The notes under the pieces: model-generated | What the model saw: the letters and a program-made list of their open reading frames with translations, nothing else | Databases searched by the model: none | Told to the model about the DNA's origin: nothing | NCBI GenBank assembly: GCA_020726505.1 | Contig: JAHLEZ010000010.1 | Span: 2,418,001-2,482,000, forward strand | Origin: Leptodontidium sp. MPI-SDFR-AT-0119 | Lineage: Eukaryota; Ascomycota; Leotiomycetes; Helotiales; Leptodontidiaceae | Direction of reading: 5' to 3' | Length of the DNA stretch: 64,000 nt | Part shown: positions 15,574 to 27,553 of the stretch, in pieces | Layout: every line of letters begins with the position of its first letter | Numbering within the stretch: the stretch's first letter is position 1 | Made by a program: the position numbers and the translations under genes

Positions 15574-16732
15574 AAACCCAAAGAACCACTAACGAAGTAA
15601 GTAACTGATCTTCATGAGCTCGCTAAGGCCCAGGCCACTGCTGGGGACGGGCGGGCCACACTGGCTGCAGATTCCCAAGAGATTTCCCCTGACCGCCGAC
15701 CCAACTCCCAAGCCCATCCGCCGCATCACTATCGATTGTAAGCTCGGGCCTAGTGTGTTGATAGTCATACTTCGTACTCGCCCTCACTTCCAGTACTGTA
15801 CTGTACAATACATTATGCAGCAGGGGATGAATGAACCTTCACACTCAGTCATCTCATATCTCATCTCATATCTAAGCGCCAGCCAGACAAGCAAAAGTTA
15901 TGCAGGTGACGGACTCTTCTTCGTCACTAACAGCCGTGCACATCTGCATGTTTGTTACCAACTGACTCGTCTGGAGTGCAAGTGCAAACAGACCTGCAAG
16001 TCACAACCAAGTCGCCGCCGCTCAGGACCATCTGAAAACAACCGAGAATGTCAGTGCAGGTCTTATCTCGCAGCTGGCATGTGTCATGGATAAAGAGGAG
16101 ATCCGGATAAACACAATACGTAGTATCATGATTCGCCCATGGATCTTATGCTTGAGTAGACGTCAAAGCCATGACCCACGACGGAGAGCTTTTCTCGTCA
16201 TCCTGAGTCCTGACCTCCGATCCCAGCTTCTCCTCCGTCTCCACGAATCGGCGCCACACAAAGCCTACAGCTTACGCTTCACTGACAAACCAATACTTAG
16301 AGAGGAAACATTTTGCGGTTTCCAGGGAACTCATTGAACAGGCGGGGAGCTAAGACAGCCTGGGACTGAGCTGAACTTCGGCCATAATGTCCTCCCCTAT
16401 CCCCATGAGGGCTCATCTCCGGGCCGTGCGTATTTCACCTAGTTCACAAGCCGTCTAGACCACATGGCTTGGATCTGGTCCTTGGGACATTTGACTGTGA
16501 GGGATACGGTCATGCGAGTTCATATCAATACTCGGCATCTCTCACTAACACCAATGAAAATTCCTTCCTGCTCAAGGTGGGCCATGCTGAGGAAAGTGGG
16601 TGTGGTAGTTTTATTTTGGGCAGGCCTTCGACTCCCCACGCTCCAAATGCCACCACCCATACTTATGCTGCACCTGCCGTTTCCAAAGTACTTTGATACT
16701 TTGCTGATGGTTGACGTCGAGATGCTTGAACG

Positions 16733-17755
16733 ATGACGGGTACAATGAATTTGGAGTATGCAGAGGAGGGCAAACTGCCTCCGCAAACAGAGGTAAATCG
16801 ATCACTTCACTGGAATATATCTGAAGACTGGATGCTAACCTCAGGACAGGATCGGACATTTCTCTTCCATGTGAAGACCGCTTTTCTCATCACCAAAAGT
16901 GATGTGAAAACCACGATTCTCCCTGCTACAACATTTGCTTTCACAGCCGCCTACTCCGGAGTTCTAAGTACGGAACCGACCCCAGACTTTGTGCATGTCC
17001 TGTTCAGTCTTCTGAAATCAGTCCTATGGACATGGATGAACCTCTGGATCTTCAACCTCTCAAACCAGAGACTGCCCAACTCAGTCTTGGAAGATTCAAT
17101 CAACAAGCCATGGCGAGCCATCCCATCCGGGCGACTTACCTCCGAAGAAGCTCGCCGCCTTCTGCTGATATCCATTCCTGCCGTCTTCCTCGCAACGCTA
17201 TATCTGGGTGGAAGCAAAGAGAGTCTCTTCCTGATGGTCTTGACATGGATATACAATGATCTCGGGGCAGCCGAAGAGCACTTTCTCATCCGACATGTCA
17301 ACAATGCGCTGGGGTTCACAACCTTCGGCGCAGGCGCAGCCCAAGTCGCCTGCGGCACCCTCAATACCACCACATACTACTGGCTGGCAATCATCGCCAC
17401 CGCCATCACATGCACTATTCAATTTCAGGATATGGAGGACCAAGAAGGGGATCGGATGAGGTTGAGGAGGACACTGCCGATTGTCCTCGGCGACTTCCAA
17501 ACACGACGAATCAATGCGCTCACCATCCTCGCATTCTCCATCGTCGCGCCGGCGTTCTGGCAATTGTCACTAGCCGGATACGTATTACCGATTGTGCTTG
17601 GATCCTCGATCGCAATTCGAACATTAATACGAAAGGACCTGGCGGCGGATAAACAGACATTCAAATTGTGGTGTCTGTGGCTGATGTTGCTCTACGTCCT
17701 GCCATTCGCGAAGAATCAAGCGAACGTGGTAGACGCTTGGCTGTGGTTTTGGTAA
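16733..17755 (+). CDS. UbiA-superfamily membrane protein (prenyltransferase or UbiA-type terpene cyclase)
   Basis: Exons 16733-16792 and 16850-17755 give 321 residues. The 57-nt intron has GTAAAT, a GCTAAC branch site and CAG, and is a multiple of three without a stop, so the unspliced frame also reads through. The protein is polytopic. It carries the UbiA landmark NKPWRAIPSGRLT and the second Asp motif FQDMEDQEGD (Asp214, Asp217, Asp221). The first motif, normally NDxxDxxxD, is degenerate here (NQRLPNSVLED, residues 92-102): only the final acidic pair is in place. UbiA enzymes bind a prenyl diphosphate through two Mg2+ sites formed by these motifs. The change is shared, as far as I recall, by a fungal UbiA subgroup that includes terpene cyclases, so the reaction is left open. 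No polyketide synthase or other cluster gene lies next to it. Confidence 0.85.
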   Translation: MTGTMNLEYAEEGKLPPQTEVNRSLHWNISEDWMLTSGQDRTFLFHVKTAFLITKSDVKTTILPATTFAFTAAYSGVLSTEPTPDFVHVLFSLLKSVLWTWMNLWIFNLSNQRLPNSVLEDSINKPWRAIPSGRLTSEEARRLLLISIPAVFLATLYLGGSKESLFLMVLTWIYNDLGAAEEHFLIRHVNNALGFTTFGAGAAQVACGTLNTTTYYWLAIIATAITCTIQFQDMEDQEGDRMRLRRTLPIVLGDFQTRRINALTILAFSIVAPAFWQLSLAGYVLPIVLGSSIAIRTLIRKDLAADKQTFKLWCLWLMLLYVLPFAKNQANVVDAWLWFW

Positions 17756-19128
17756 CCATCAATCATCTTGGGCGGCATGACCACTTAGTCGGCTCGCCAA
17801 AAAAACATTTTTTTGTTTATCAATCTCGAGAACTCTGGGTGGATATTTTGAACAGCCTCATTGAAGGCCGGAGGCAACGGAATGAAAGCATTGCATTGGG
17901 ACGGGCTAGATTGAAAGGCCCTGGCGGGGGGGAGAAACACATCCACGAAACATTTCTTTTGGTCGCGCATCACACATCATCACACTCACTCACTCATCTG
18001 ACGAATATTTCATTTTTTTCTCTTTTTGAATCTTTTGAATTCTTTCTCGTTCTAGAATAGCGACTCGTATGTCTGACATGCCCCCCAACTCATTTCCCTT
18101 GATTCCTTTTCTGTATATAGAACATCTGTAGCTCTAATCTGAATATATTACTTCAATTTTTGACATGGCTTCAAGCGACTGAGCGCAAAAGCCTAGGTAG
18201 AATTCAAGTGTGAAGCAGCATCGGACATTTCAATATTTCTCTACTACCATTGCGCTTATTTTCTCGTCATCCGGCACATTTTTGAAACAGCTCTGGGCAT
18301 GGAAAGTGCTGAAATCGTCAAGTGTTGGCCAGCACCAAGGACTCATCCGGCAGACGCACGTGACTTCACGAGCCAGACCTCGAAGCTCCTTTTACAACAG
18401 AGTTACAACAGATATACAAAATGGGCTGCATGATGCATCGTCTTCAAAAAAAAATCTGGCTAGCAATCATATATTTATTCATGCTACTTAAAAAACAATC
18501 AAAGCATCCCGTCGATTCGATGCCGTCAACTGACGTCTGTGGCCAGTCGTGATCCAAAAATCACGCAATACCCACTGGGATCTGCCTGCAAGTTGCAGCC
18601 TTGTTTCAATCTCCCGAGACATAAACAAGCAACACTCACACGCGGGTTGTGTAGGGGGTTTTTCCATTTCCAGCAATTGGCTTGAGACCGGGCGAAAAGC
18701 CATTTATTTCCTCCTGCAAAACAAAAGTCTGTGCTTCGCGAATGGCATTAGAACGGGAACGATGTTGCCTGCCGTACAAAATTTTCAGATTGGCCAACAA
18801 TTACAGTAATTTAATTAACAAAGTCTACAAAGTCTACAAAGATTTCCTCCCTATAGACCCGAGTAGATCGCAGACATTCCCAGTTGGAAAGCATTATATA
18901 AGCCGACAATACAATGTGCGAAGGAAAAGGAAAATTTTCAACGACAAGACCCAAACAAACCCCACATACTCAGGGGAACGATGAAGCTCACTCATATCGA
19001 ACCATGCGATCCCAAAACTCCAAGTCAAAGTCCCCAAAATCCATCGCTAGATGATTTCGACCCTTATAGATCCGATATAAGAAACGTATGTTGACAGTAA
19101 CCTAACCCGGGGCAAAGACTAACCTAAC
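17756..19128. other. Intergenic, tail to tail
   Basis: Between the UbiA gene and the homeodomain gene. It holds short frames only and a small tctacaaag triplication near 18822-18842. No gene recognised. Confidence 0.5.
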
Positions 19129-21380
19129 CTAATCTTCCTCGTACAGACCAACTAGTGCCTGGAAATGCTCCAGTGCAGCCCTCCTCTTCTTCAGGTCCAA
19201 ACCATTCCGATTCAAACCCTCTAACTCCGCCTCCCTCGACTGATACAGGTCGCGTTGCTGGGTCTTGATGTATTCATTTCTGCTCCTGTAGCGCTCCTCA
19301 ATCTGCCTTGCCGCCTCGAGAATCTCTTTCTCCCTGTCCTCTTCAAGAGTGTTCTCCTCGTTGGTCACTTCATCGATGCGGCGATCGATTAAGCTGATCC
19401 TGTGCAGTCGGGCGGCTTTGTCGCGGTTCAGGTTCTCGATCTCGGTTTGGAAGCTATAGACTTTGCTTGACATCCATTGTTTCTCGTCTGACTCGGTGTT
19501 GTAAGCGTTGGGCATTGGTGGCGGGGTTGCAGAGGGTGGTTGTTGGACAGGCCTGGGATTGGGTGGTGGGGTTGCAGAAACAGGTTTGCCGTATGGATGG
19601 GGGGTGATCAAGTGGCCGTGTTGTGATGGTAACGTATAAGGGGTGGGGGTAGGAGTAGAAGCTGCGCTTGCTGAAGCAGTGGCATTGGATTCTCTAGCTT
19701 TTGCGCTGTTGATTGGATTCCAGTCTGCGCCAGGCACGGGCGTTGGGAATGAAGGAGACTTCTTGATCTCCTGTCGATGTTCTCCTGTATCGACTCGAGG
19801 ACCTGGATGATCATGTGTGAGCATTTGGTTGCCGAAGTCTCCACTGGGAACATTCCGTCCTGCTGCGAGATTGACAGGGGAGAATGATGATATTGAAGTC
19901 GCTGCTGATTCTCGACTTGCTAATGAGCCAGCCATTGATGGGTTGTGCGATGGCTCCAGAGAGATAGAGCTACCAGATGATTGTCTGACCCCAAAGCCTC
20001 TCTGGTTGCCTAAGTCTTCTGCGCCTGTGCTTGGGTTGCCAGGAGCATTACTGGGTATGAACCGTGGTACTTCACGGAACCCATTATCGTACACTATTCG
20101 AGGCCTCTTCGAATTCTGAGCCTCCATATCCTCGCCAAGGGACAGGCTATTTTCCTTGCCGTCCATGGTGAACGGCCCTCGTTTGGCTCCAGAACATGGA
20201 GGTCCGGAAGCAGGGGTAGAGTCGTCGCTCACAAACGAATCTTCGTAGTTGTTTGAGCCTGGATTTGCCATGCCGGACAAGATGCTCTGGCCTTTCTGTG
20301 ACCGGCGGTGGATGAACCAGTTCTAAAGTACGTCAGAGTCACGCGTTGAAGGAGGTCGGAGTTCTACTCACCCTGATGGTCTTCTCCTCCACACTGAGCT
20401 CTCGGGCCAGCTCAAACCTTCGATCGCTGTCGGGGTACGGGCCGTATTGTGCAGCTTGAGCCTCCAGGATCGCTCTTTGCTCTGCATTGAAGCGGAAATT
20501 TCGTCTCAAGGGTAATTTTGGCGATCGAGATTTTGGCGTCGTCGACTGGGCTTTTGTTGGAGTTTGAGACATCTTGCTTTTAGTTGGTTCACCTAAATTG
20601 CCATTAACACACCACAGAAAAAAGTTTTGCCTAGAACTTACGTTGCCCTGGTTGATATGTTTCATCTTCTGATGGATCTCTCTCCGAAGGTGCCGGCGTG
20701 ATCGAAGGGGTGAAGATGGAATTTGCATTCGATAACAAGATATTCTTGGGCTCTGGTAATTCTTCTGGCTGCAATTCTTCGTCCCGGGAATACGTTGATA
20801 CAGACTCATCGACGCTGGCTTGATTTGGCTTTGACGGTCTCTCTACCTCAATCTCAACTTCAACCACATCCTCGGCGTTATCGCTTTTCTGAACTCTAGG
20901 CATTTCGGGCGCCGGCTCATAATTATCCACTGAGAAATCGTATCCTACCTTCAACCAATAGGCTGCACAAGCATTCTGTGTTCTATTATACCCGCGCTCC
21001 TGGAGACGAAGTGACACTCTCTTCCAATGCTTGGGCCATGGAATGACGGCTGAAGGGTCCTCTCTTTCCAGTGCAAGTTGGTCCTCGGTCATTCCCAGTA
21101 GTATCTGATGCTCAGAATCGTCCCATCTTGGTCCGGCGGCTTCCTCGTTGGCTTTCTGTGTCTCGACGACACGTTTCCAGTAACTTTGGCACGCGGTATT
21201 CGTCCGGTTGTAGCCCGACTCCTGAAGCTGTGCAGAGACCTTTCTCCAGTGCTCGGCCCAAGATATCTCCTGGGTGTGATCTTGTGACTCCAGCTCAATC
21301 TGATCGTTGGTGAGTTGCACGAGTATCTGATGTTCTTCGTCGGTCCAGCGTGCCAAGGTGGATGGTGGGTTAGCGCTCAT
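19129..21380 (-). CDS. Transcription factor-like protein: two trihelix-like Myb/SANT domains, homeodomain, coiled coil
   Basis: Three exons (21380-20642, 20592-20372, 20322-19129; both introns 49 nt) give 717 residues. Residues 11-71 and 85-145 are a tandem duplication of a Myb/SANT-like trihelix domain; each starts RWxDxEHQIL, has W-x2-HW in the middle and ends SYW/AYW. An acidic linker leads to a homeodomain at about 275-331 (RRNFRFNAEQ ... ELARELSVEEKTIRNWFIHRR). Its recognition helix carries the diagnostic WF-x-HRR across the exon 2/3 joint. The spacing before PYPD is one residue longer than in the classical domain. After a Pro/Ser-rich region the last 120 residues form a charged coiled coil. 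A nuclear DNA-binding role is inferred; the target genes are unknown. The domain pairing is unusual. Confidence 0.88.
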
Positions 21381-22878
21381 ATTGCCGCGCGCCCACGGGC
21401 GGTCAAATGGTGGTTGGTGATGGATGAATGCGATTAGCTTTTATAAACCCGAAACTGAATGACTAAGTGGCTACGTTGATATACGGAGGCAGAGTGGGAT
21501 GAGAAAGTATGTTTGGCGCGTTACGGAATGCGGTGAGCAGTGCAGTGTGGGAGGTTACAAAAGTTGAGACGCGGTCGTGTAACATTCTTTGGAGCCTGAA
21601 TTTGTGCCTCGGATCGGTAATTACGGAGATTACTCATGCGGGTCAATCTTAGTGGGGGATATTTTTGATAGGGAAATAATAGTATGAAAGACCGTGGCAG
21701 AAAGTTCATTTGTTGTTACAATTTGTAGATATGCTGTTATGAAGTATCATTCCATGTCCATCTCATGGCAGATCGAAAATATGGGAGATCTAAGATATCA
21801 AGTCGAGGTCTGGCAGCTATTCAAGGAGGGGTCTACTACGCAAATTACTTGACCGTACTGTAGCTGATTGGCAATTGAAGATCGCAATTGTCCAAGCCGG
21901 GCCTGGGGACTTGCAGATGGAGATACTACTGCTTCTGCATATCTGCCGCAAGTTACCTGCCAGGGGATCTGGTTTCCTTCCTACGGTACTATCATCATTC
22001 CCCATCGCGAGAACTCCATTCTCTTTTGTATGTGTGTGCAGCAGACCAACCTCTCCCTCGCCGAAACTTCAACCTACAATCGAAGGCATATTATTCGCGT
22101 TTGTTCGTTTTCACCAATTCGATAAACCATCGTCTGCTCTGCGAAGCCCAAGTCGCCCTCTTTCGGATGCTGGTTTGACGCTGCGCTGAGGACCGTGGAC
22201 TTGCGCCTGGATACTTTATTGTAGTTTCTTTCCATGATTGTACCCGCTGCATCTTGTTACCGTTATACATCTACCAATTTAAAATCAGGGAAGACGCAAG
22301 TATAGGGCTATTGCTCTGACATTGGGGACTCGGAGGAGGGAGATGGCATCGTAGAGATTAGATTGCGCAAACGTTGTCCTCGGCGTGATGGCGGGTATTC
22401 GGAGCTTTAGGAAGTATGTATGTAGGTGGGCTTCAAGCGATCTCGAAGCGGACAGTAGGATAAAGTTGTCCTTGAAGTGTCGATGCTGAACGGTGTTGTG
22501 ATGTTGTCCTTGTGGTGTCCGGTGTCCAGATCATCTGGGGCTTGTGACACAGACCAAACTTTCCACAGAGTACGCTAAAGCGCCGAGTCTAACCGAGAAA
22601 CTTGAGCTTCGGTAACGAAGGACTCTATCAGGGCAGAGGACCGTCACGAAGCACTTTGTTTGAAATAAGCAAATGTCACTTTATCGTACAAACATCCCAT
22701 GCTTTTTACATGTTCTCCTCTCAGCACTCGAAATAGTCGATTTCTAATCAAGTGCTGTTCTGGAAGCTCCCCCTCAGATCAACAGCTTCTCGAAATGCTC
22801 CATTGTTTACTATTTTTTTTCTCCCGAGAAATCTTTACTTACAAAATCTAGTACCTATTATTTCGCCTATCTCATATT
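21381..22878. other. Intergenic, 1.5 kb
   Basis: Promoter of the homeodomain gene, then gene-poor DNA. Overlapping short frames near 21868-22189 show no family resemblance. Confidence 0.5.
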
Positions 22879-24366
22879 TTAGTAACTAACCTGGTCATTC
22901 CAGTACAGCGTTTCATGCTGGACTTCCGGCCCCGTAGCAGCAAACCCCCAGTCAAACTGGTTCTTGATATATTGCATCAAATGGCTCGCCAGCTTGATAT
23001 GCCCCACATCCGTTGGATGCCATGCCGGATTCACATCATTGTGCTGTAGAATCCCAGTCGAGTTGAAGTAATGCACAAATGGCTGCTGTCTGCCTGACAA
23101 GTACGACCGGGTGTTGAAGTATTTGTACACGTCGTAGATCTCGGTGATGAAGGCACCGGCTTCCTTGTATGTTGTGCCAGATTTGTAGAAACCGTTCCAG
23201 AGAGACTTGAGGATATTAGTATTTGTAGAAATATTGAAAAATTGATGTTGAGAATCAAGCCCAAAATCCGGGGGGTGGGGCAACTGACCATCAGAATAAT
23301 ATTCGCCTTCGGATACTTCTCATGAACACCCTCAACTAGCTTCACATAACTCTTGTAATAATTCTCACTCCCAACATTATTCGCCGAGTTATTATCGTTC
23401 GTCCCGAGATTTATCACAACTAGATCAGCGGCGGGATGTTTCTTGAAATCCCACGCCTCAGGCTTCGTCCCATAGATGGCTGCTGCTCGAGGACTTGTGT
23501 CAGACGTCTGATACCACTGATATGTCTGTCCTCTCGGATTTCCCCAGCAGTTTTGATCTAGGTAGCGGGGGGATCAGTAATTGCCTCTTTAGGACAGTAT
23601 TGGGAAGAGGATAAGATATCTCCCAAGAGAATCTTGAGACATTCACAAGGGGAGATTTTGGGCTCCCCAATTACCTACCATGAACGCAAATTCCAGGGTA
23701 TCCCGTAACACTCCACTCGGTATCTCCGAGTCCTGCACCGAGACCGTACCCAAAACCAGCAAGTCCTTCGTATGATGCCGAATATCCCGAGGACAATGAA
23801 TCGCCGATGACTTCAAGACGACGCTTGAAATCCGGAACTTTGAACAATGTCGAGTTTGGCGCAGTGTGAACAGACTTGATCTGAATTCCGTATGCGTAAT
23901 TAGTAACGCGAATCTCAAAGACCGAAGGATTCGAAGCGTCGATTTCTGGCTCGGTGAATAGATGTGTGGAGCTGGCACTTATGTTTGTGAATGTCCAATC
24001 CAGACCATCGAATCGGAAACCAACAAGGACTCCTGGCGATGTCCAATTCCCAAATGAGATCGCGACTTGATTTCCAGTCACTCCAAATTTCAATCCTGGT
24101 GCACTGTCTAGGTGAGCAAGGCGATCGCTCGGTTAGGAAAGGGGCGGCACTCACGACCACCACGATATGTATTTCGAATCCCAACGGCCTTTGTAGCTCA
24201 GTTCCTTAGAATTGGGTGCATATGTTTTCCAGTTGGTCAAGCTCGCTGTTGACAAAGTGTTGGGGAAGTGCACATCGCGAACCTGACCATTTTGCAAAAT
24301 AGTGGCATGAGCGATTTGAGTAAAACTGGTTGCCAAGGCAAAGACCTGGCCCAGGAAACACTTCAT
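22879..24366 (-). CDS. Secreted SGNH-hydrolase esterase, CE2-like (jelly roll plus GDSL)
   Basis: Four exons (24366-24155, 24103-23679, 23557-23289, 23205-22879; introns 51, 121 and 83 nt) give 410 residues. The ATG at 24366 is followed by a signal peptide (CFLGQVFALATSFTQIAHA). An N-terminal beta-sandwich (about 30-160) precedes an SGNH domain: nucleophile Ser173 in EVIGDSLSSGYS, block III VINLGTNDN, and WHPTDVGH near the C-terminus, which supplies the catalytic His (365 by position). This two-domain layout is that of carbohydrate esterase family 2, which deacetylates xylan or mannan. Release of acetate from plant cell wall polymers outside the cell is inferred. The acceptor of the first intron was chosen to keep SAPGLKFG in frame. 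Confidence 0.88.
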
Positions 24367-24651
24367 CTTGAACAACGCCTCGGAAATCTATTCAATACAT
24401 GTCTTTGGAGCTTTTGAATGCTTCTTATATCCCCACGGAAAAACTCCAGCTCTCAGGAATAAAGTTCTCGCCGATCGCATTAGGCTAATATCACAACTCC
24501 ACAAATTTCGCCTGGTGTGCTATATACCCCTCAATATAAACTTGCAAGACCCGGCAACCGGTAAGGTCTGCCGCAATATGGGTCCAGATGAGATCATACT
24601 AACCAATTTGATCGCTACTTGGCCGTACCTGAACCATACTTCTGCGGAACA

Positions 24652-25696
24652 TCAGAGCCTGGCGCCGTCGCCCCGGATGCGTTCCCTGTCCGGAACCTTG
24701 ATACTTCCATCTATGGTCTTCACAGACTCTGCAGTTATTTTGATCCGGGCACAATCCCTATGCCAATTTACGTGTGCAGCTCCGCCTCTCCATGAAGGCT
24801 GCAATGCTTTCATTTCCGCTTTCTGCAACCTCTCTCCCCAGTATGGCACCAGTGCGCAGTATGTAGACCCAGTTGCTTGGTCTATCCCCATCAGCAGCTG
24901 CTTTCACAAAAGTCATCGTCCAGATGAAACACAAAAAAGAAGAAGTAAAACTCACCCTCTGAACCGTAAGCAAAAACTCTCTTTGCAAAATCCACATTCT
25001 CATCAAAAGTCCAAGAACTGGTGATAACCTGGCTTCTAGTGCCTGGCGGACTTGCCTTTAGCAGAGCCACGGGATCAATTGCCATCCGCTCCGCCGAAAA
25101 GTCAACATTAGGGTCTAACTCTAAAATGATATCCATCAAATCATTCATGCCAATCTGCAAGATCTCGGCTTTCTGAATCCCCAAAGCGGCCGCGAAGTCC
25201 GCCTTTACGTCGAAAGAAGGTTGAAGCCTGTCAACCACAGGCGAAGAGGGGAATTCCATCGATACGAAAACTGGACTCTCATCATTTGCCCAAGTTTGAG
25301 ACCTCGTCGAAACAGAAGCCGATGTCTCAATGCCGGTGAACGTCGTAAATTCAAACGTCGTCAACCCCGTTGAAAGATGCAAAGCATGTGCAGCGCCTAG
25401 TATCCCATGCCCACAAAATGGCTCTTCTGCGTATGGCGTGTAGAATCGAATATCGTATACTCTTGGTGACGCATTCGAACGCCTTCGGACAAAAACTGTC
25501 TCTGAATGGTTGAGCTCCCTTGCAATGAGCTGCATAGACGTCCCCGGGAGCCAGTCATCGAGACCGTTTAGAATGAATACTGGTGTTGCATTTCCGGAGA
25601 ATGGTGTCGATGTCATGGTATCATAGACCGACTTGGAAAATCAACAAATGATCCTCCCCGAGAGCAGGAACTTACAAAGGACAGGGATTTCGCCAT
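24652..25696 (-). CDS. PhzF-family isomerase-like protein
   Basis: Three exons (25696-25676, 25631-24956, 24881-24652; introns 44 and 74 nt) give 308 residues, the normal PhzF length. The first exon encodes only seven residues, MAKSLSF. Landmarks: TSTPFSGNATPVF at the N-terminus, RELNHSETVFV (the segment holding the family's catalytic Glu), EEPFCGHGILGAAHAL at the start of the second barrel half, and SEDQATGSTYCALVPYW restored by the second splice. PhzF proteins are two-lobed folds; the bacterial type member isomerises a phenazine precursor, while fungal members are mostly uncharacterised. The neighbouring CYP505 relic and esterase run in the same direction, but no phenazine pathway is present. 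Substrate unknown. Confidence 0.92.
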
Positions 25697-26087
25697 GGTG
25701 GCTGAACGTTCGCTGGCCGGAAACAACAAAGTATCACTACGTAAGATCGTTTGTATGATGTTATCGAGAAGATCAATCGTTTTTGAATTAGATGGCTGGG
25801 TATTGGAAGGGTTCGAAAGGGATTCATGTCTTGATTAGGAAAAACGACTCGGACAATTCTCGCCACGTGGTGGAGATCTCGAAGGGAATATTTCGCATAA
25901 TCTCGGCATTGGCAAACTCTCGCCAGAACAATGATTACCCCACCTTCGAAACGGGTGAACGCAGAAGAGAAAATACTTGAAATAATAGTTTGATTGCAAG
26001 AGCAATTCTTCTAAGAAAGTAGGCATGTCCTCTCCCCTTCCTCTAAGCGTACGCCTGGCCTCCTTGCACCCCCGAAAGCAATCAAAT

Positions 26088-27553
26088 TCAAACAAAAACA
26101 TCGCTCGCGTATCTGTCACTTTTGATCCCTGCGAACCAGGTATCAGCCTCGTCGTTTGTCTTTGGCTTTCCCAAAGCTTCAGCTGCTTCTTGATAAATGC
26201 GTTTGGCGATATTCGCTGCTCCTTCCCCGACCATGCTACTGCTGCAGACATACAGTGCCGCAGCCTCGTTGAATACTTTAATCACCTCGTCTCTCTCCTC
26301 CCAGAGTCTGTCTTGAACGTAGCGGCACCCTTTGCTGTCGGAGCTCGACTTGAGAATAGCCTCACTACACTGTCCTTCTCTCACTGAGAAAGCTCATCAC
26401 TGAACAACTGTCTTTCTCTGGGTCAGTACACCCAATGAAGAGATATGCCGGAGCAAGCTTGCGACCTGCTTGGATCTGCTTGGCTCGTTCTTGAAACAAA
26501 AGCTCGGAATAGAGCAAGACCTGTTCCGGCGTAGAACATGATGACTGGAGTGATTTCGATATCGGGAGGAGGATGGAAGTTGCCGTGGCTGGGTCACTGG
26601 TGGGGTTTAACTGAAGCGTGGATTCGATCGCCCTCTCCAACACTGGAGAGATAATTTGAAGTAACTCTAAGGAATCGTTTGGAGCCTGCCCCCTTGAAGG
26701 GAGTGTCCATAACCGGCCAAGTTATCATGGCGGTGGCCGGGTCTGCAAGAGAAGAGGAGATTGAGTATTGACGGATTCGCATGGGAGGAAGCATGGCTAA
26801 GAAATCACCGAGCGGGAGTGTTAAGGATATCGAGTGGCGATCGTCGCTTGTTGAGGATTTCTTGTTCGAAATCTTTGCCTGCCAGAGCCGAAATGCTGGC
26901 TCGAACGATTTCGTCTGGGCAGGAGGCAGCAATTCGCGCAATGTTCTATTAAGAGATCAACATCACTAACAACACCAAGGCCGCGGGGACGCACCTTACG
27001 AGTCGCAGGCTGGCTGAGCTCGGCGTACAGTCCCAAGATATCCATCAACGAGATTGGTTGACGACCGGTGGGCAAGGTAGTATTTGCCAGGGCAAATGAG
27101 CGCATCTCACGTTGTTAGCCTGAGCTAGATGGAGTAAAGGGGTACTCACAGAGCAATAGAATCAAGAGTTACTCTTGTAAAATCGTCTGGGACATTGATC
27201 CTCTCCTTGGGTCCGAATCTTGCCCATTTTACCACCAGCTGGGAAGCAATATCATGCCTATCGTCGAACATTGATCGGATTGAGAGTGGCCCAAATGCTA
27301 CTACAGTCAGTCAAATTCCAAGTCCAAGAACTTGGCTCCATACCTGGCATCAAACTCTGTGAGCTACCTCCCAATTGTGTTCTCCTGAGTAAGCTGTGAA
27401 GAGACCAACCAGCATGTACGCCGTTTCGAATCTGGTCCAGAGCACCGGACACCATCGTTGTGAATCCTTTCTCGTCGTATACTTCGTCCAGGAGTTCGTG
27501 GGTTGATATGAAGATTTTGTCGCTGTCACCAAAGTTGAGCCTGTAAATTGAGC
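26088..27553 (-). pseudogene. Decayed CYP505-type P450-NADPH reductase fusion with the centre deleted
   Basis: The upper part encodes the N-terminal heme-domain region: IYRLNFGDSDKIFIS, GALDQIRNGVHAG, GLFTAYSGEHNWEVAHR, then [10 protein letters not shown] and [13 protein letters not shown]. Immediately afterwards (about 27110) the sequence jumps to the reductase: LPTGRQPISLMDILGLYAEL, LAMLPPMRIRQYSISSS, IQAGRKLAPAYLFIGC, GCRYVQDRLWEERDE, ending SDRYASDVFV. The rest of the heme domain with its Cys ligand, the FMN domain and part of the FAD domain are missing, roughly 600 residues. At least four frame breaks are visible: a 4-nt duplication after VHAG, a 1-nt loss after AHRV, a 1-nt gain before QERAKQ, and one near FIGCTDPEKD. 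The first exon is also absent. An intact member would hydroxylate fatty acids. Confidence 0.85.

Larger units (their letters stand above)
13925..16732. other. 2.8 kb gene-poor region with simple repeats
   Basis: Contains a G-rich tract near 14166-14180, an 18-C run and a CTGTA-type repeat (listed separately). Several short frames (for example 14444-14872 and 15059-15382) are open but low-complexity and match no family I know. The last few hundred bases are the promoter of the UbiA gene. Confidence 0.5.
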
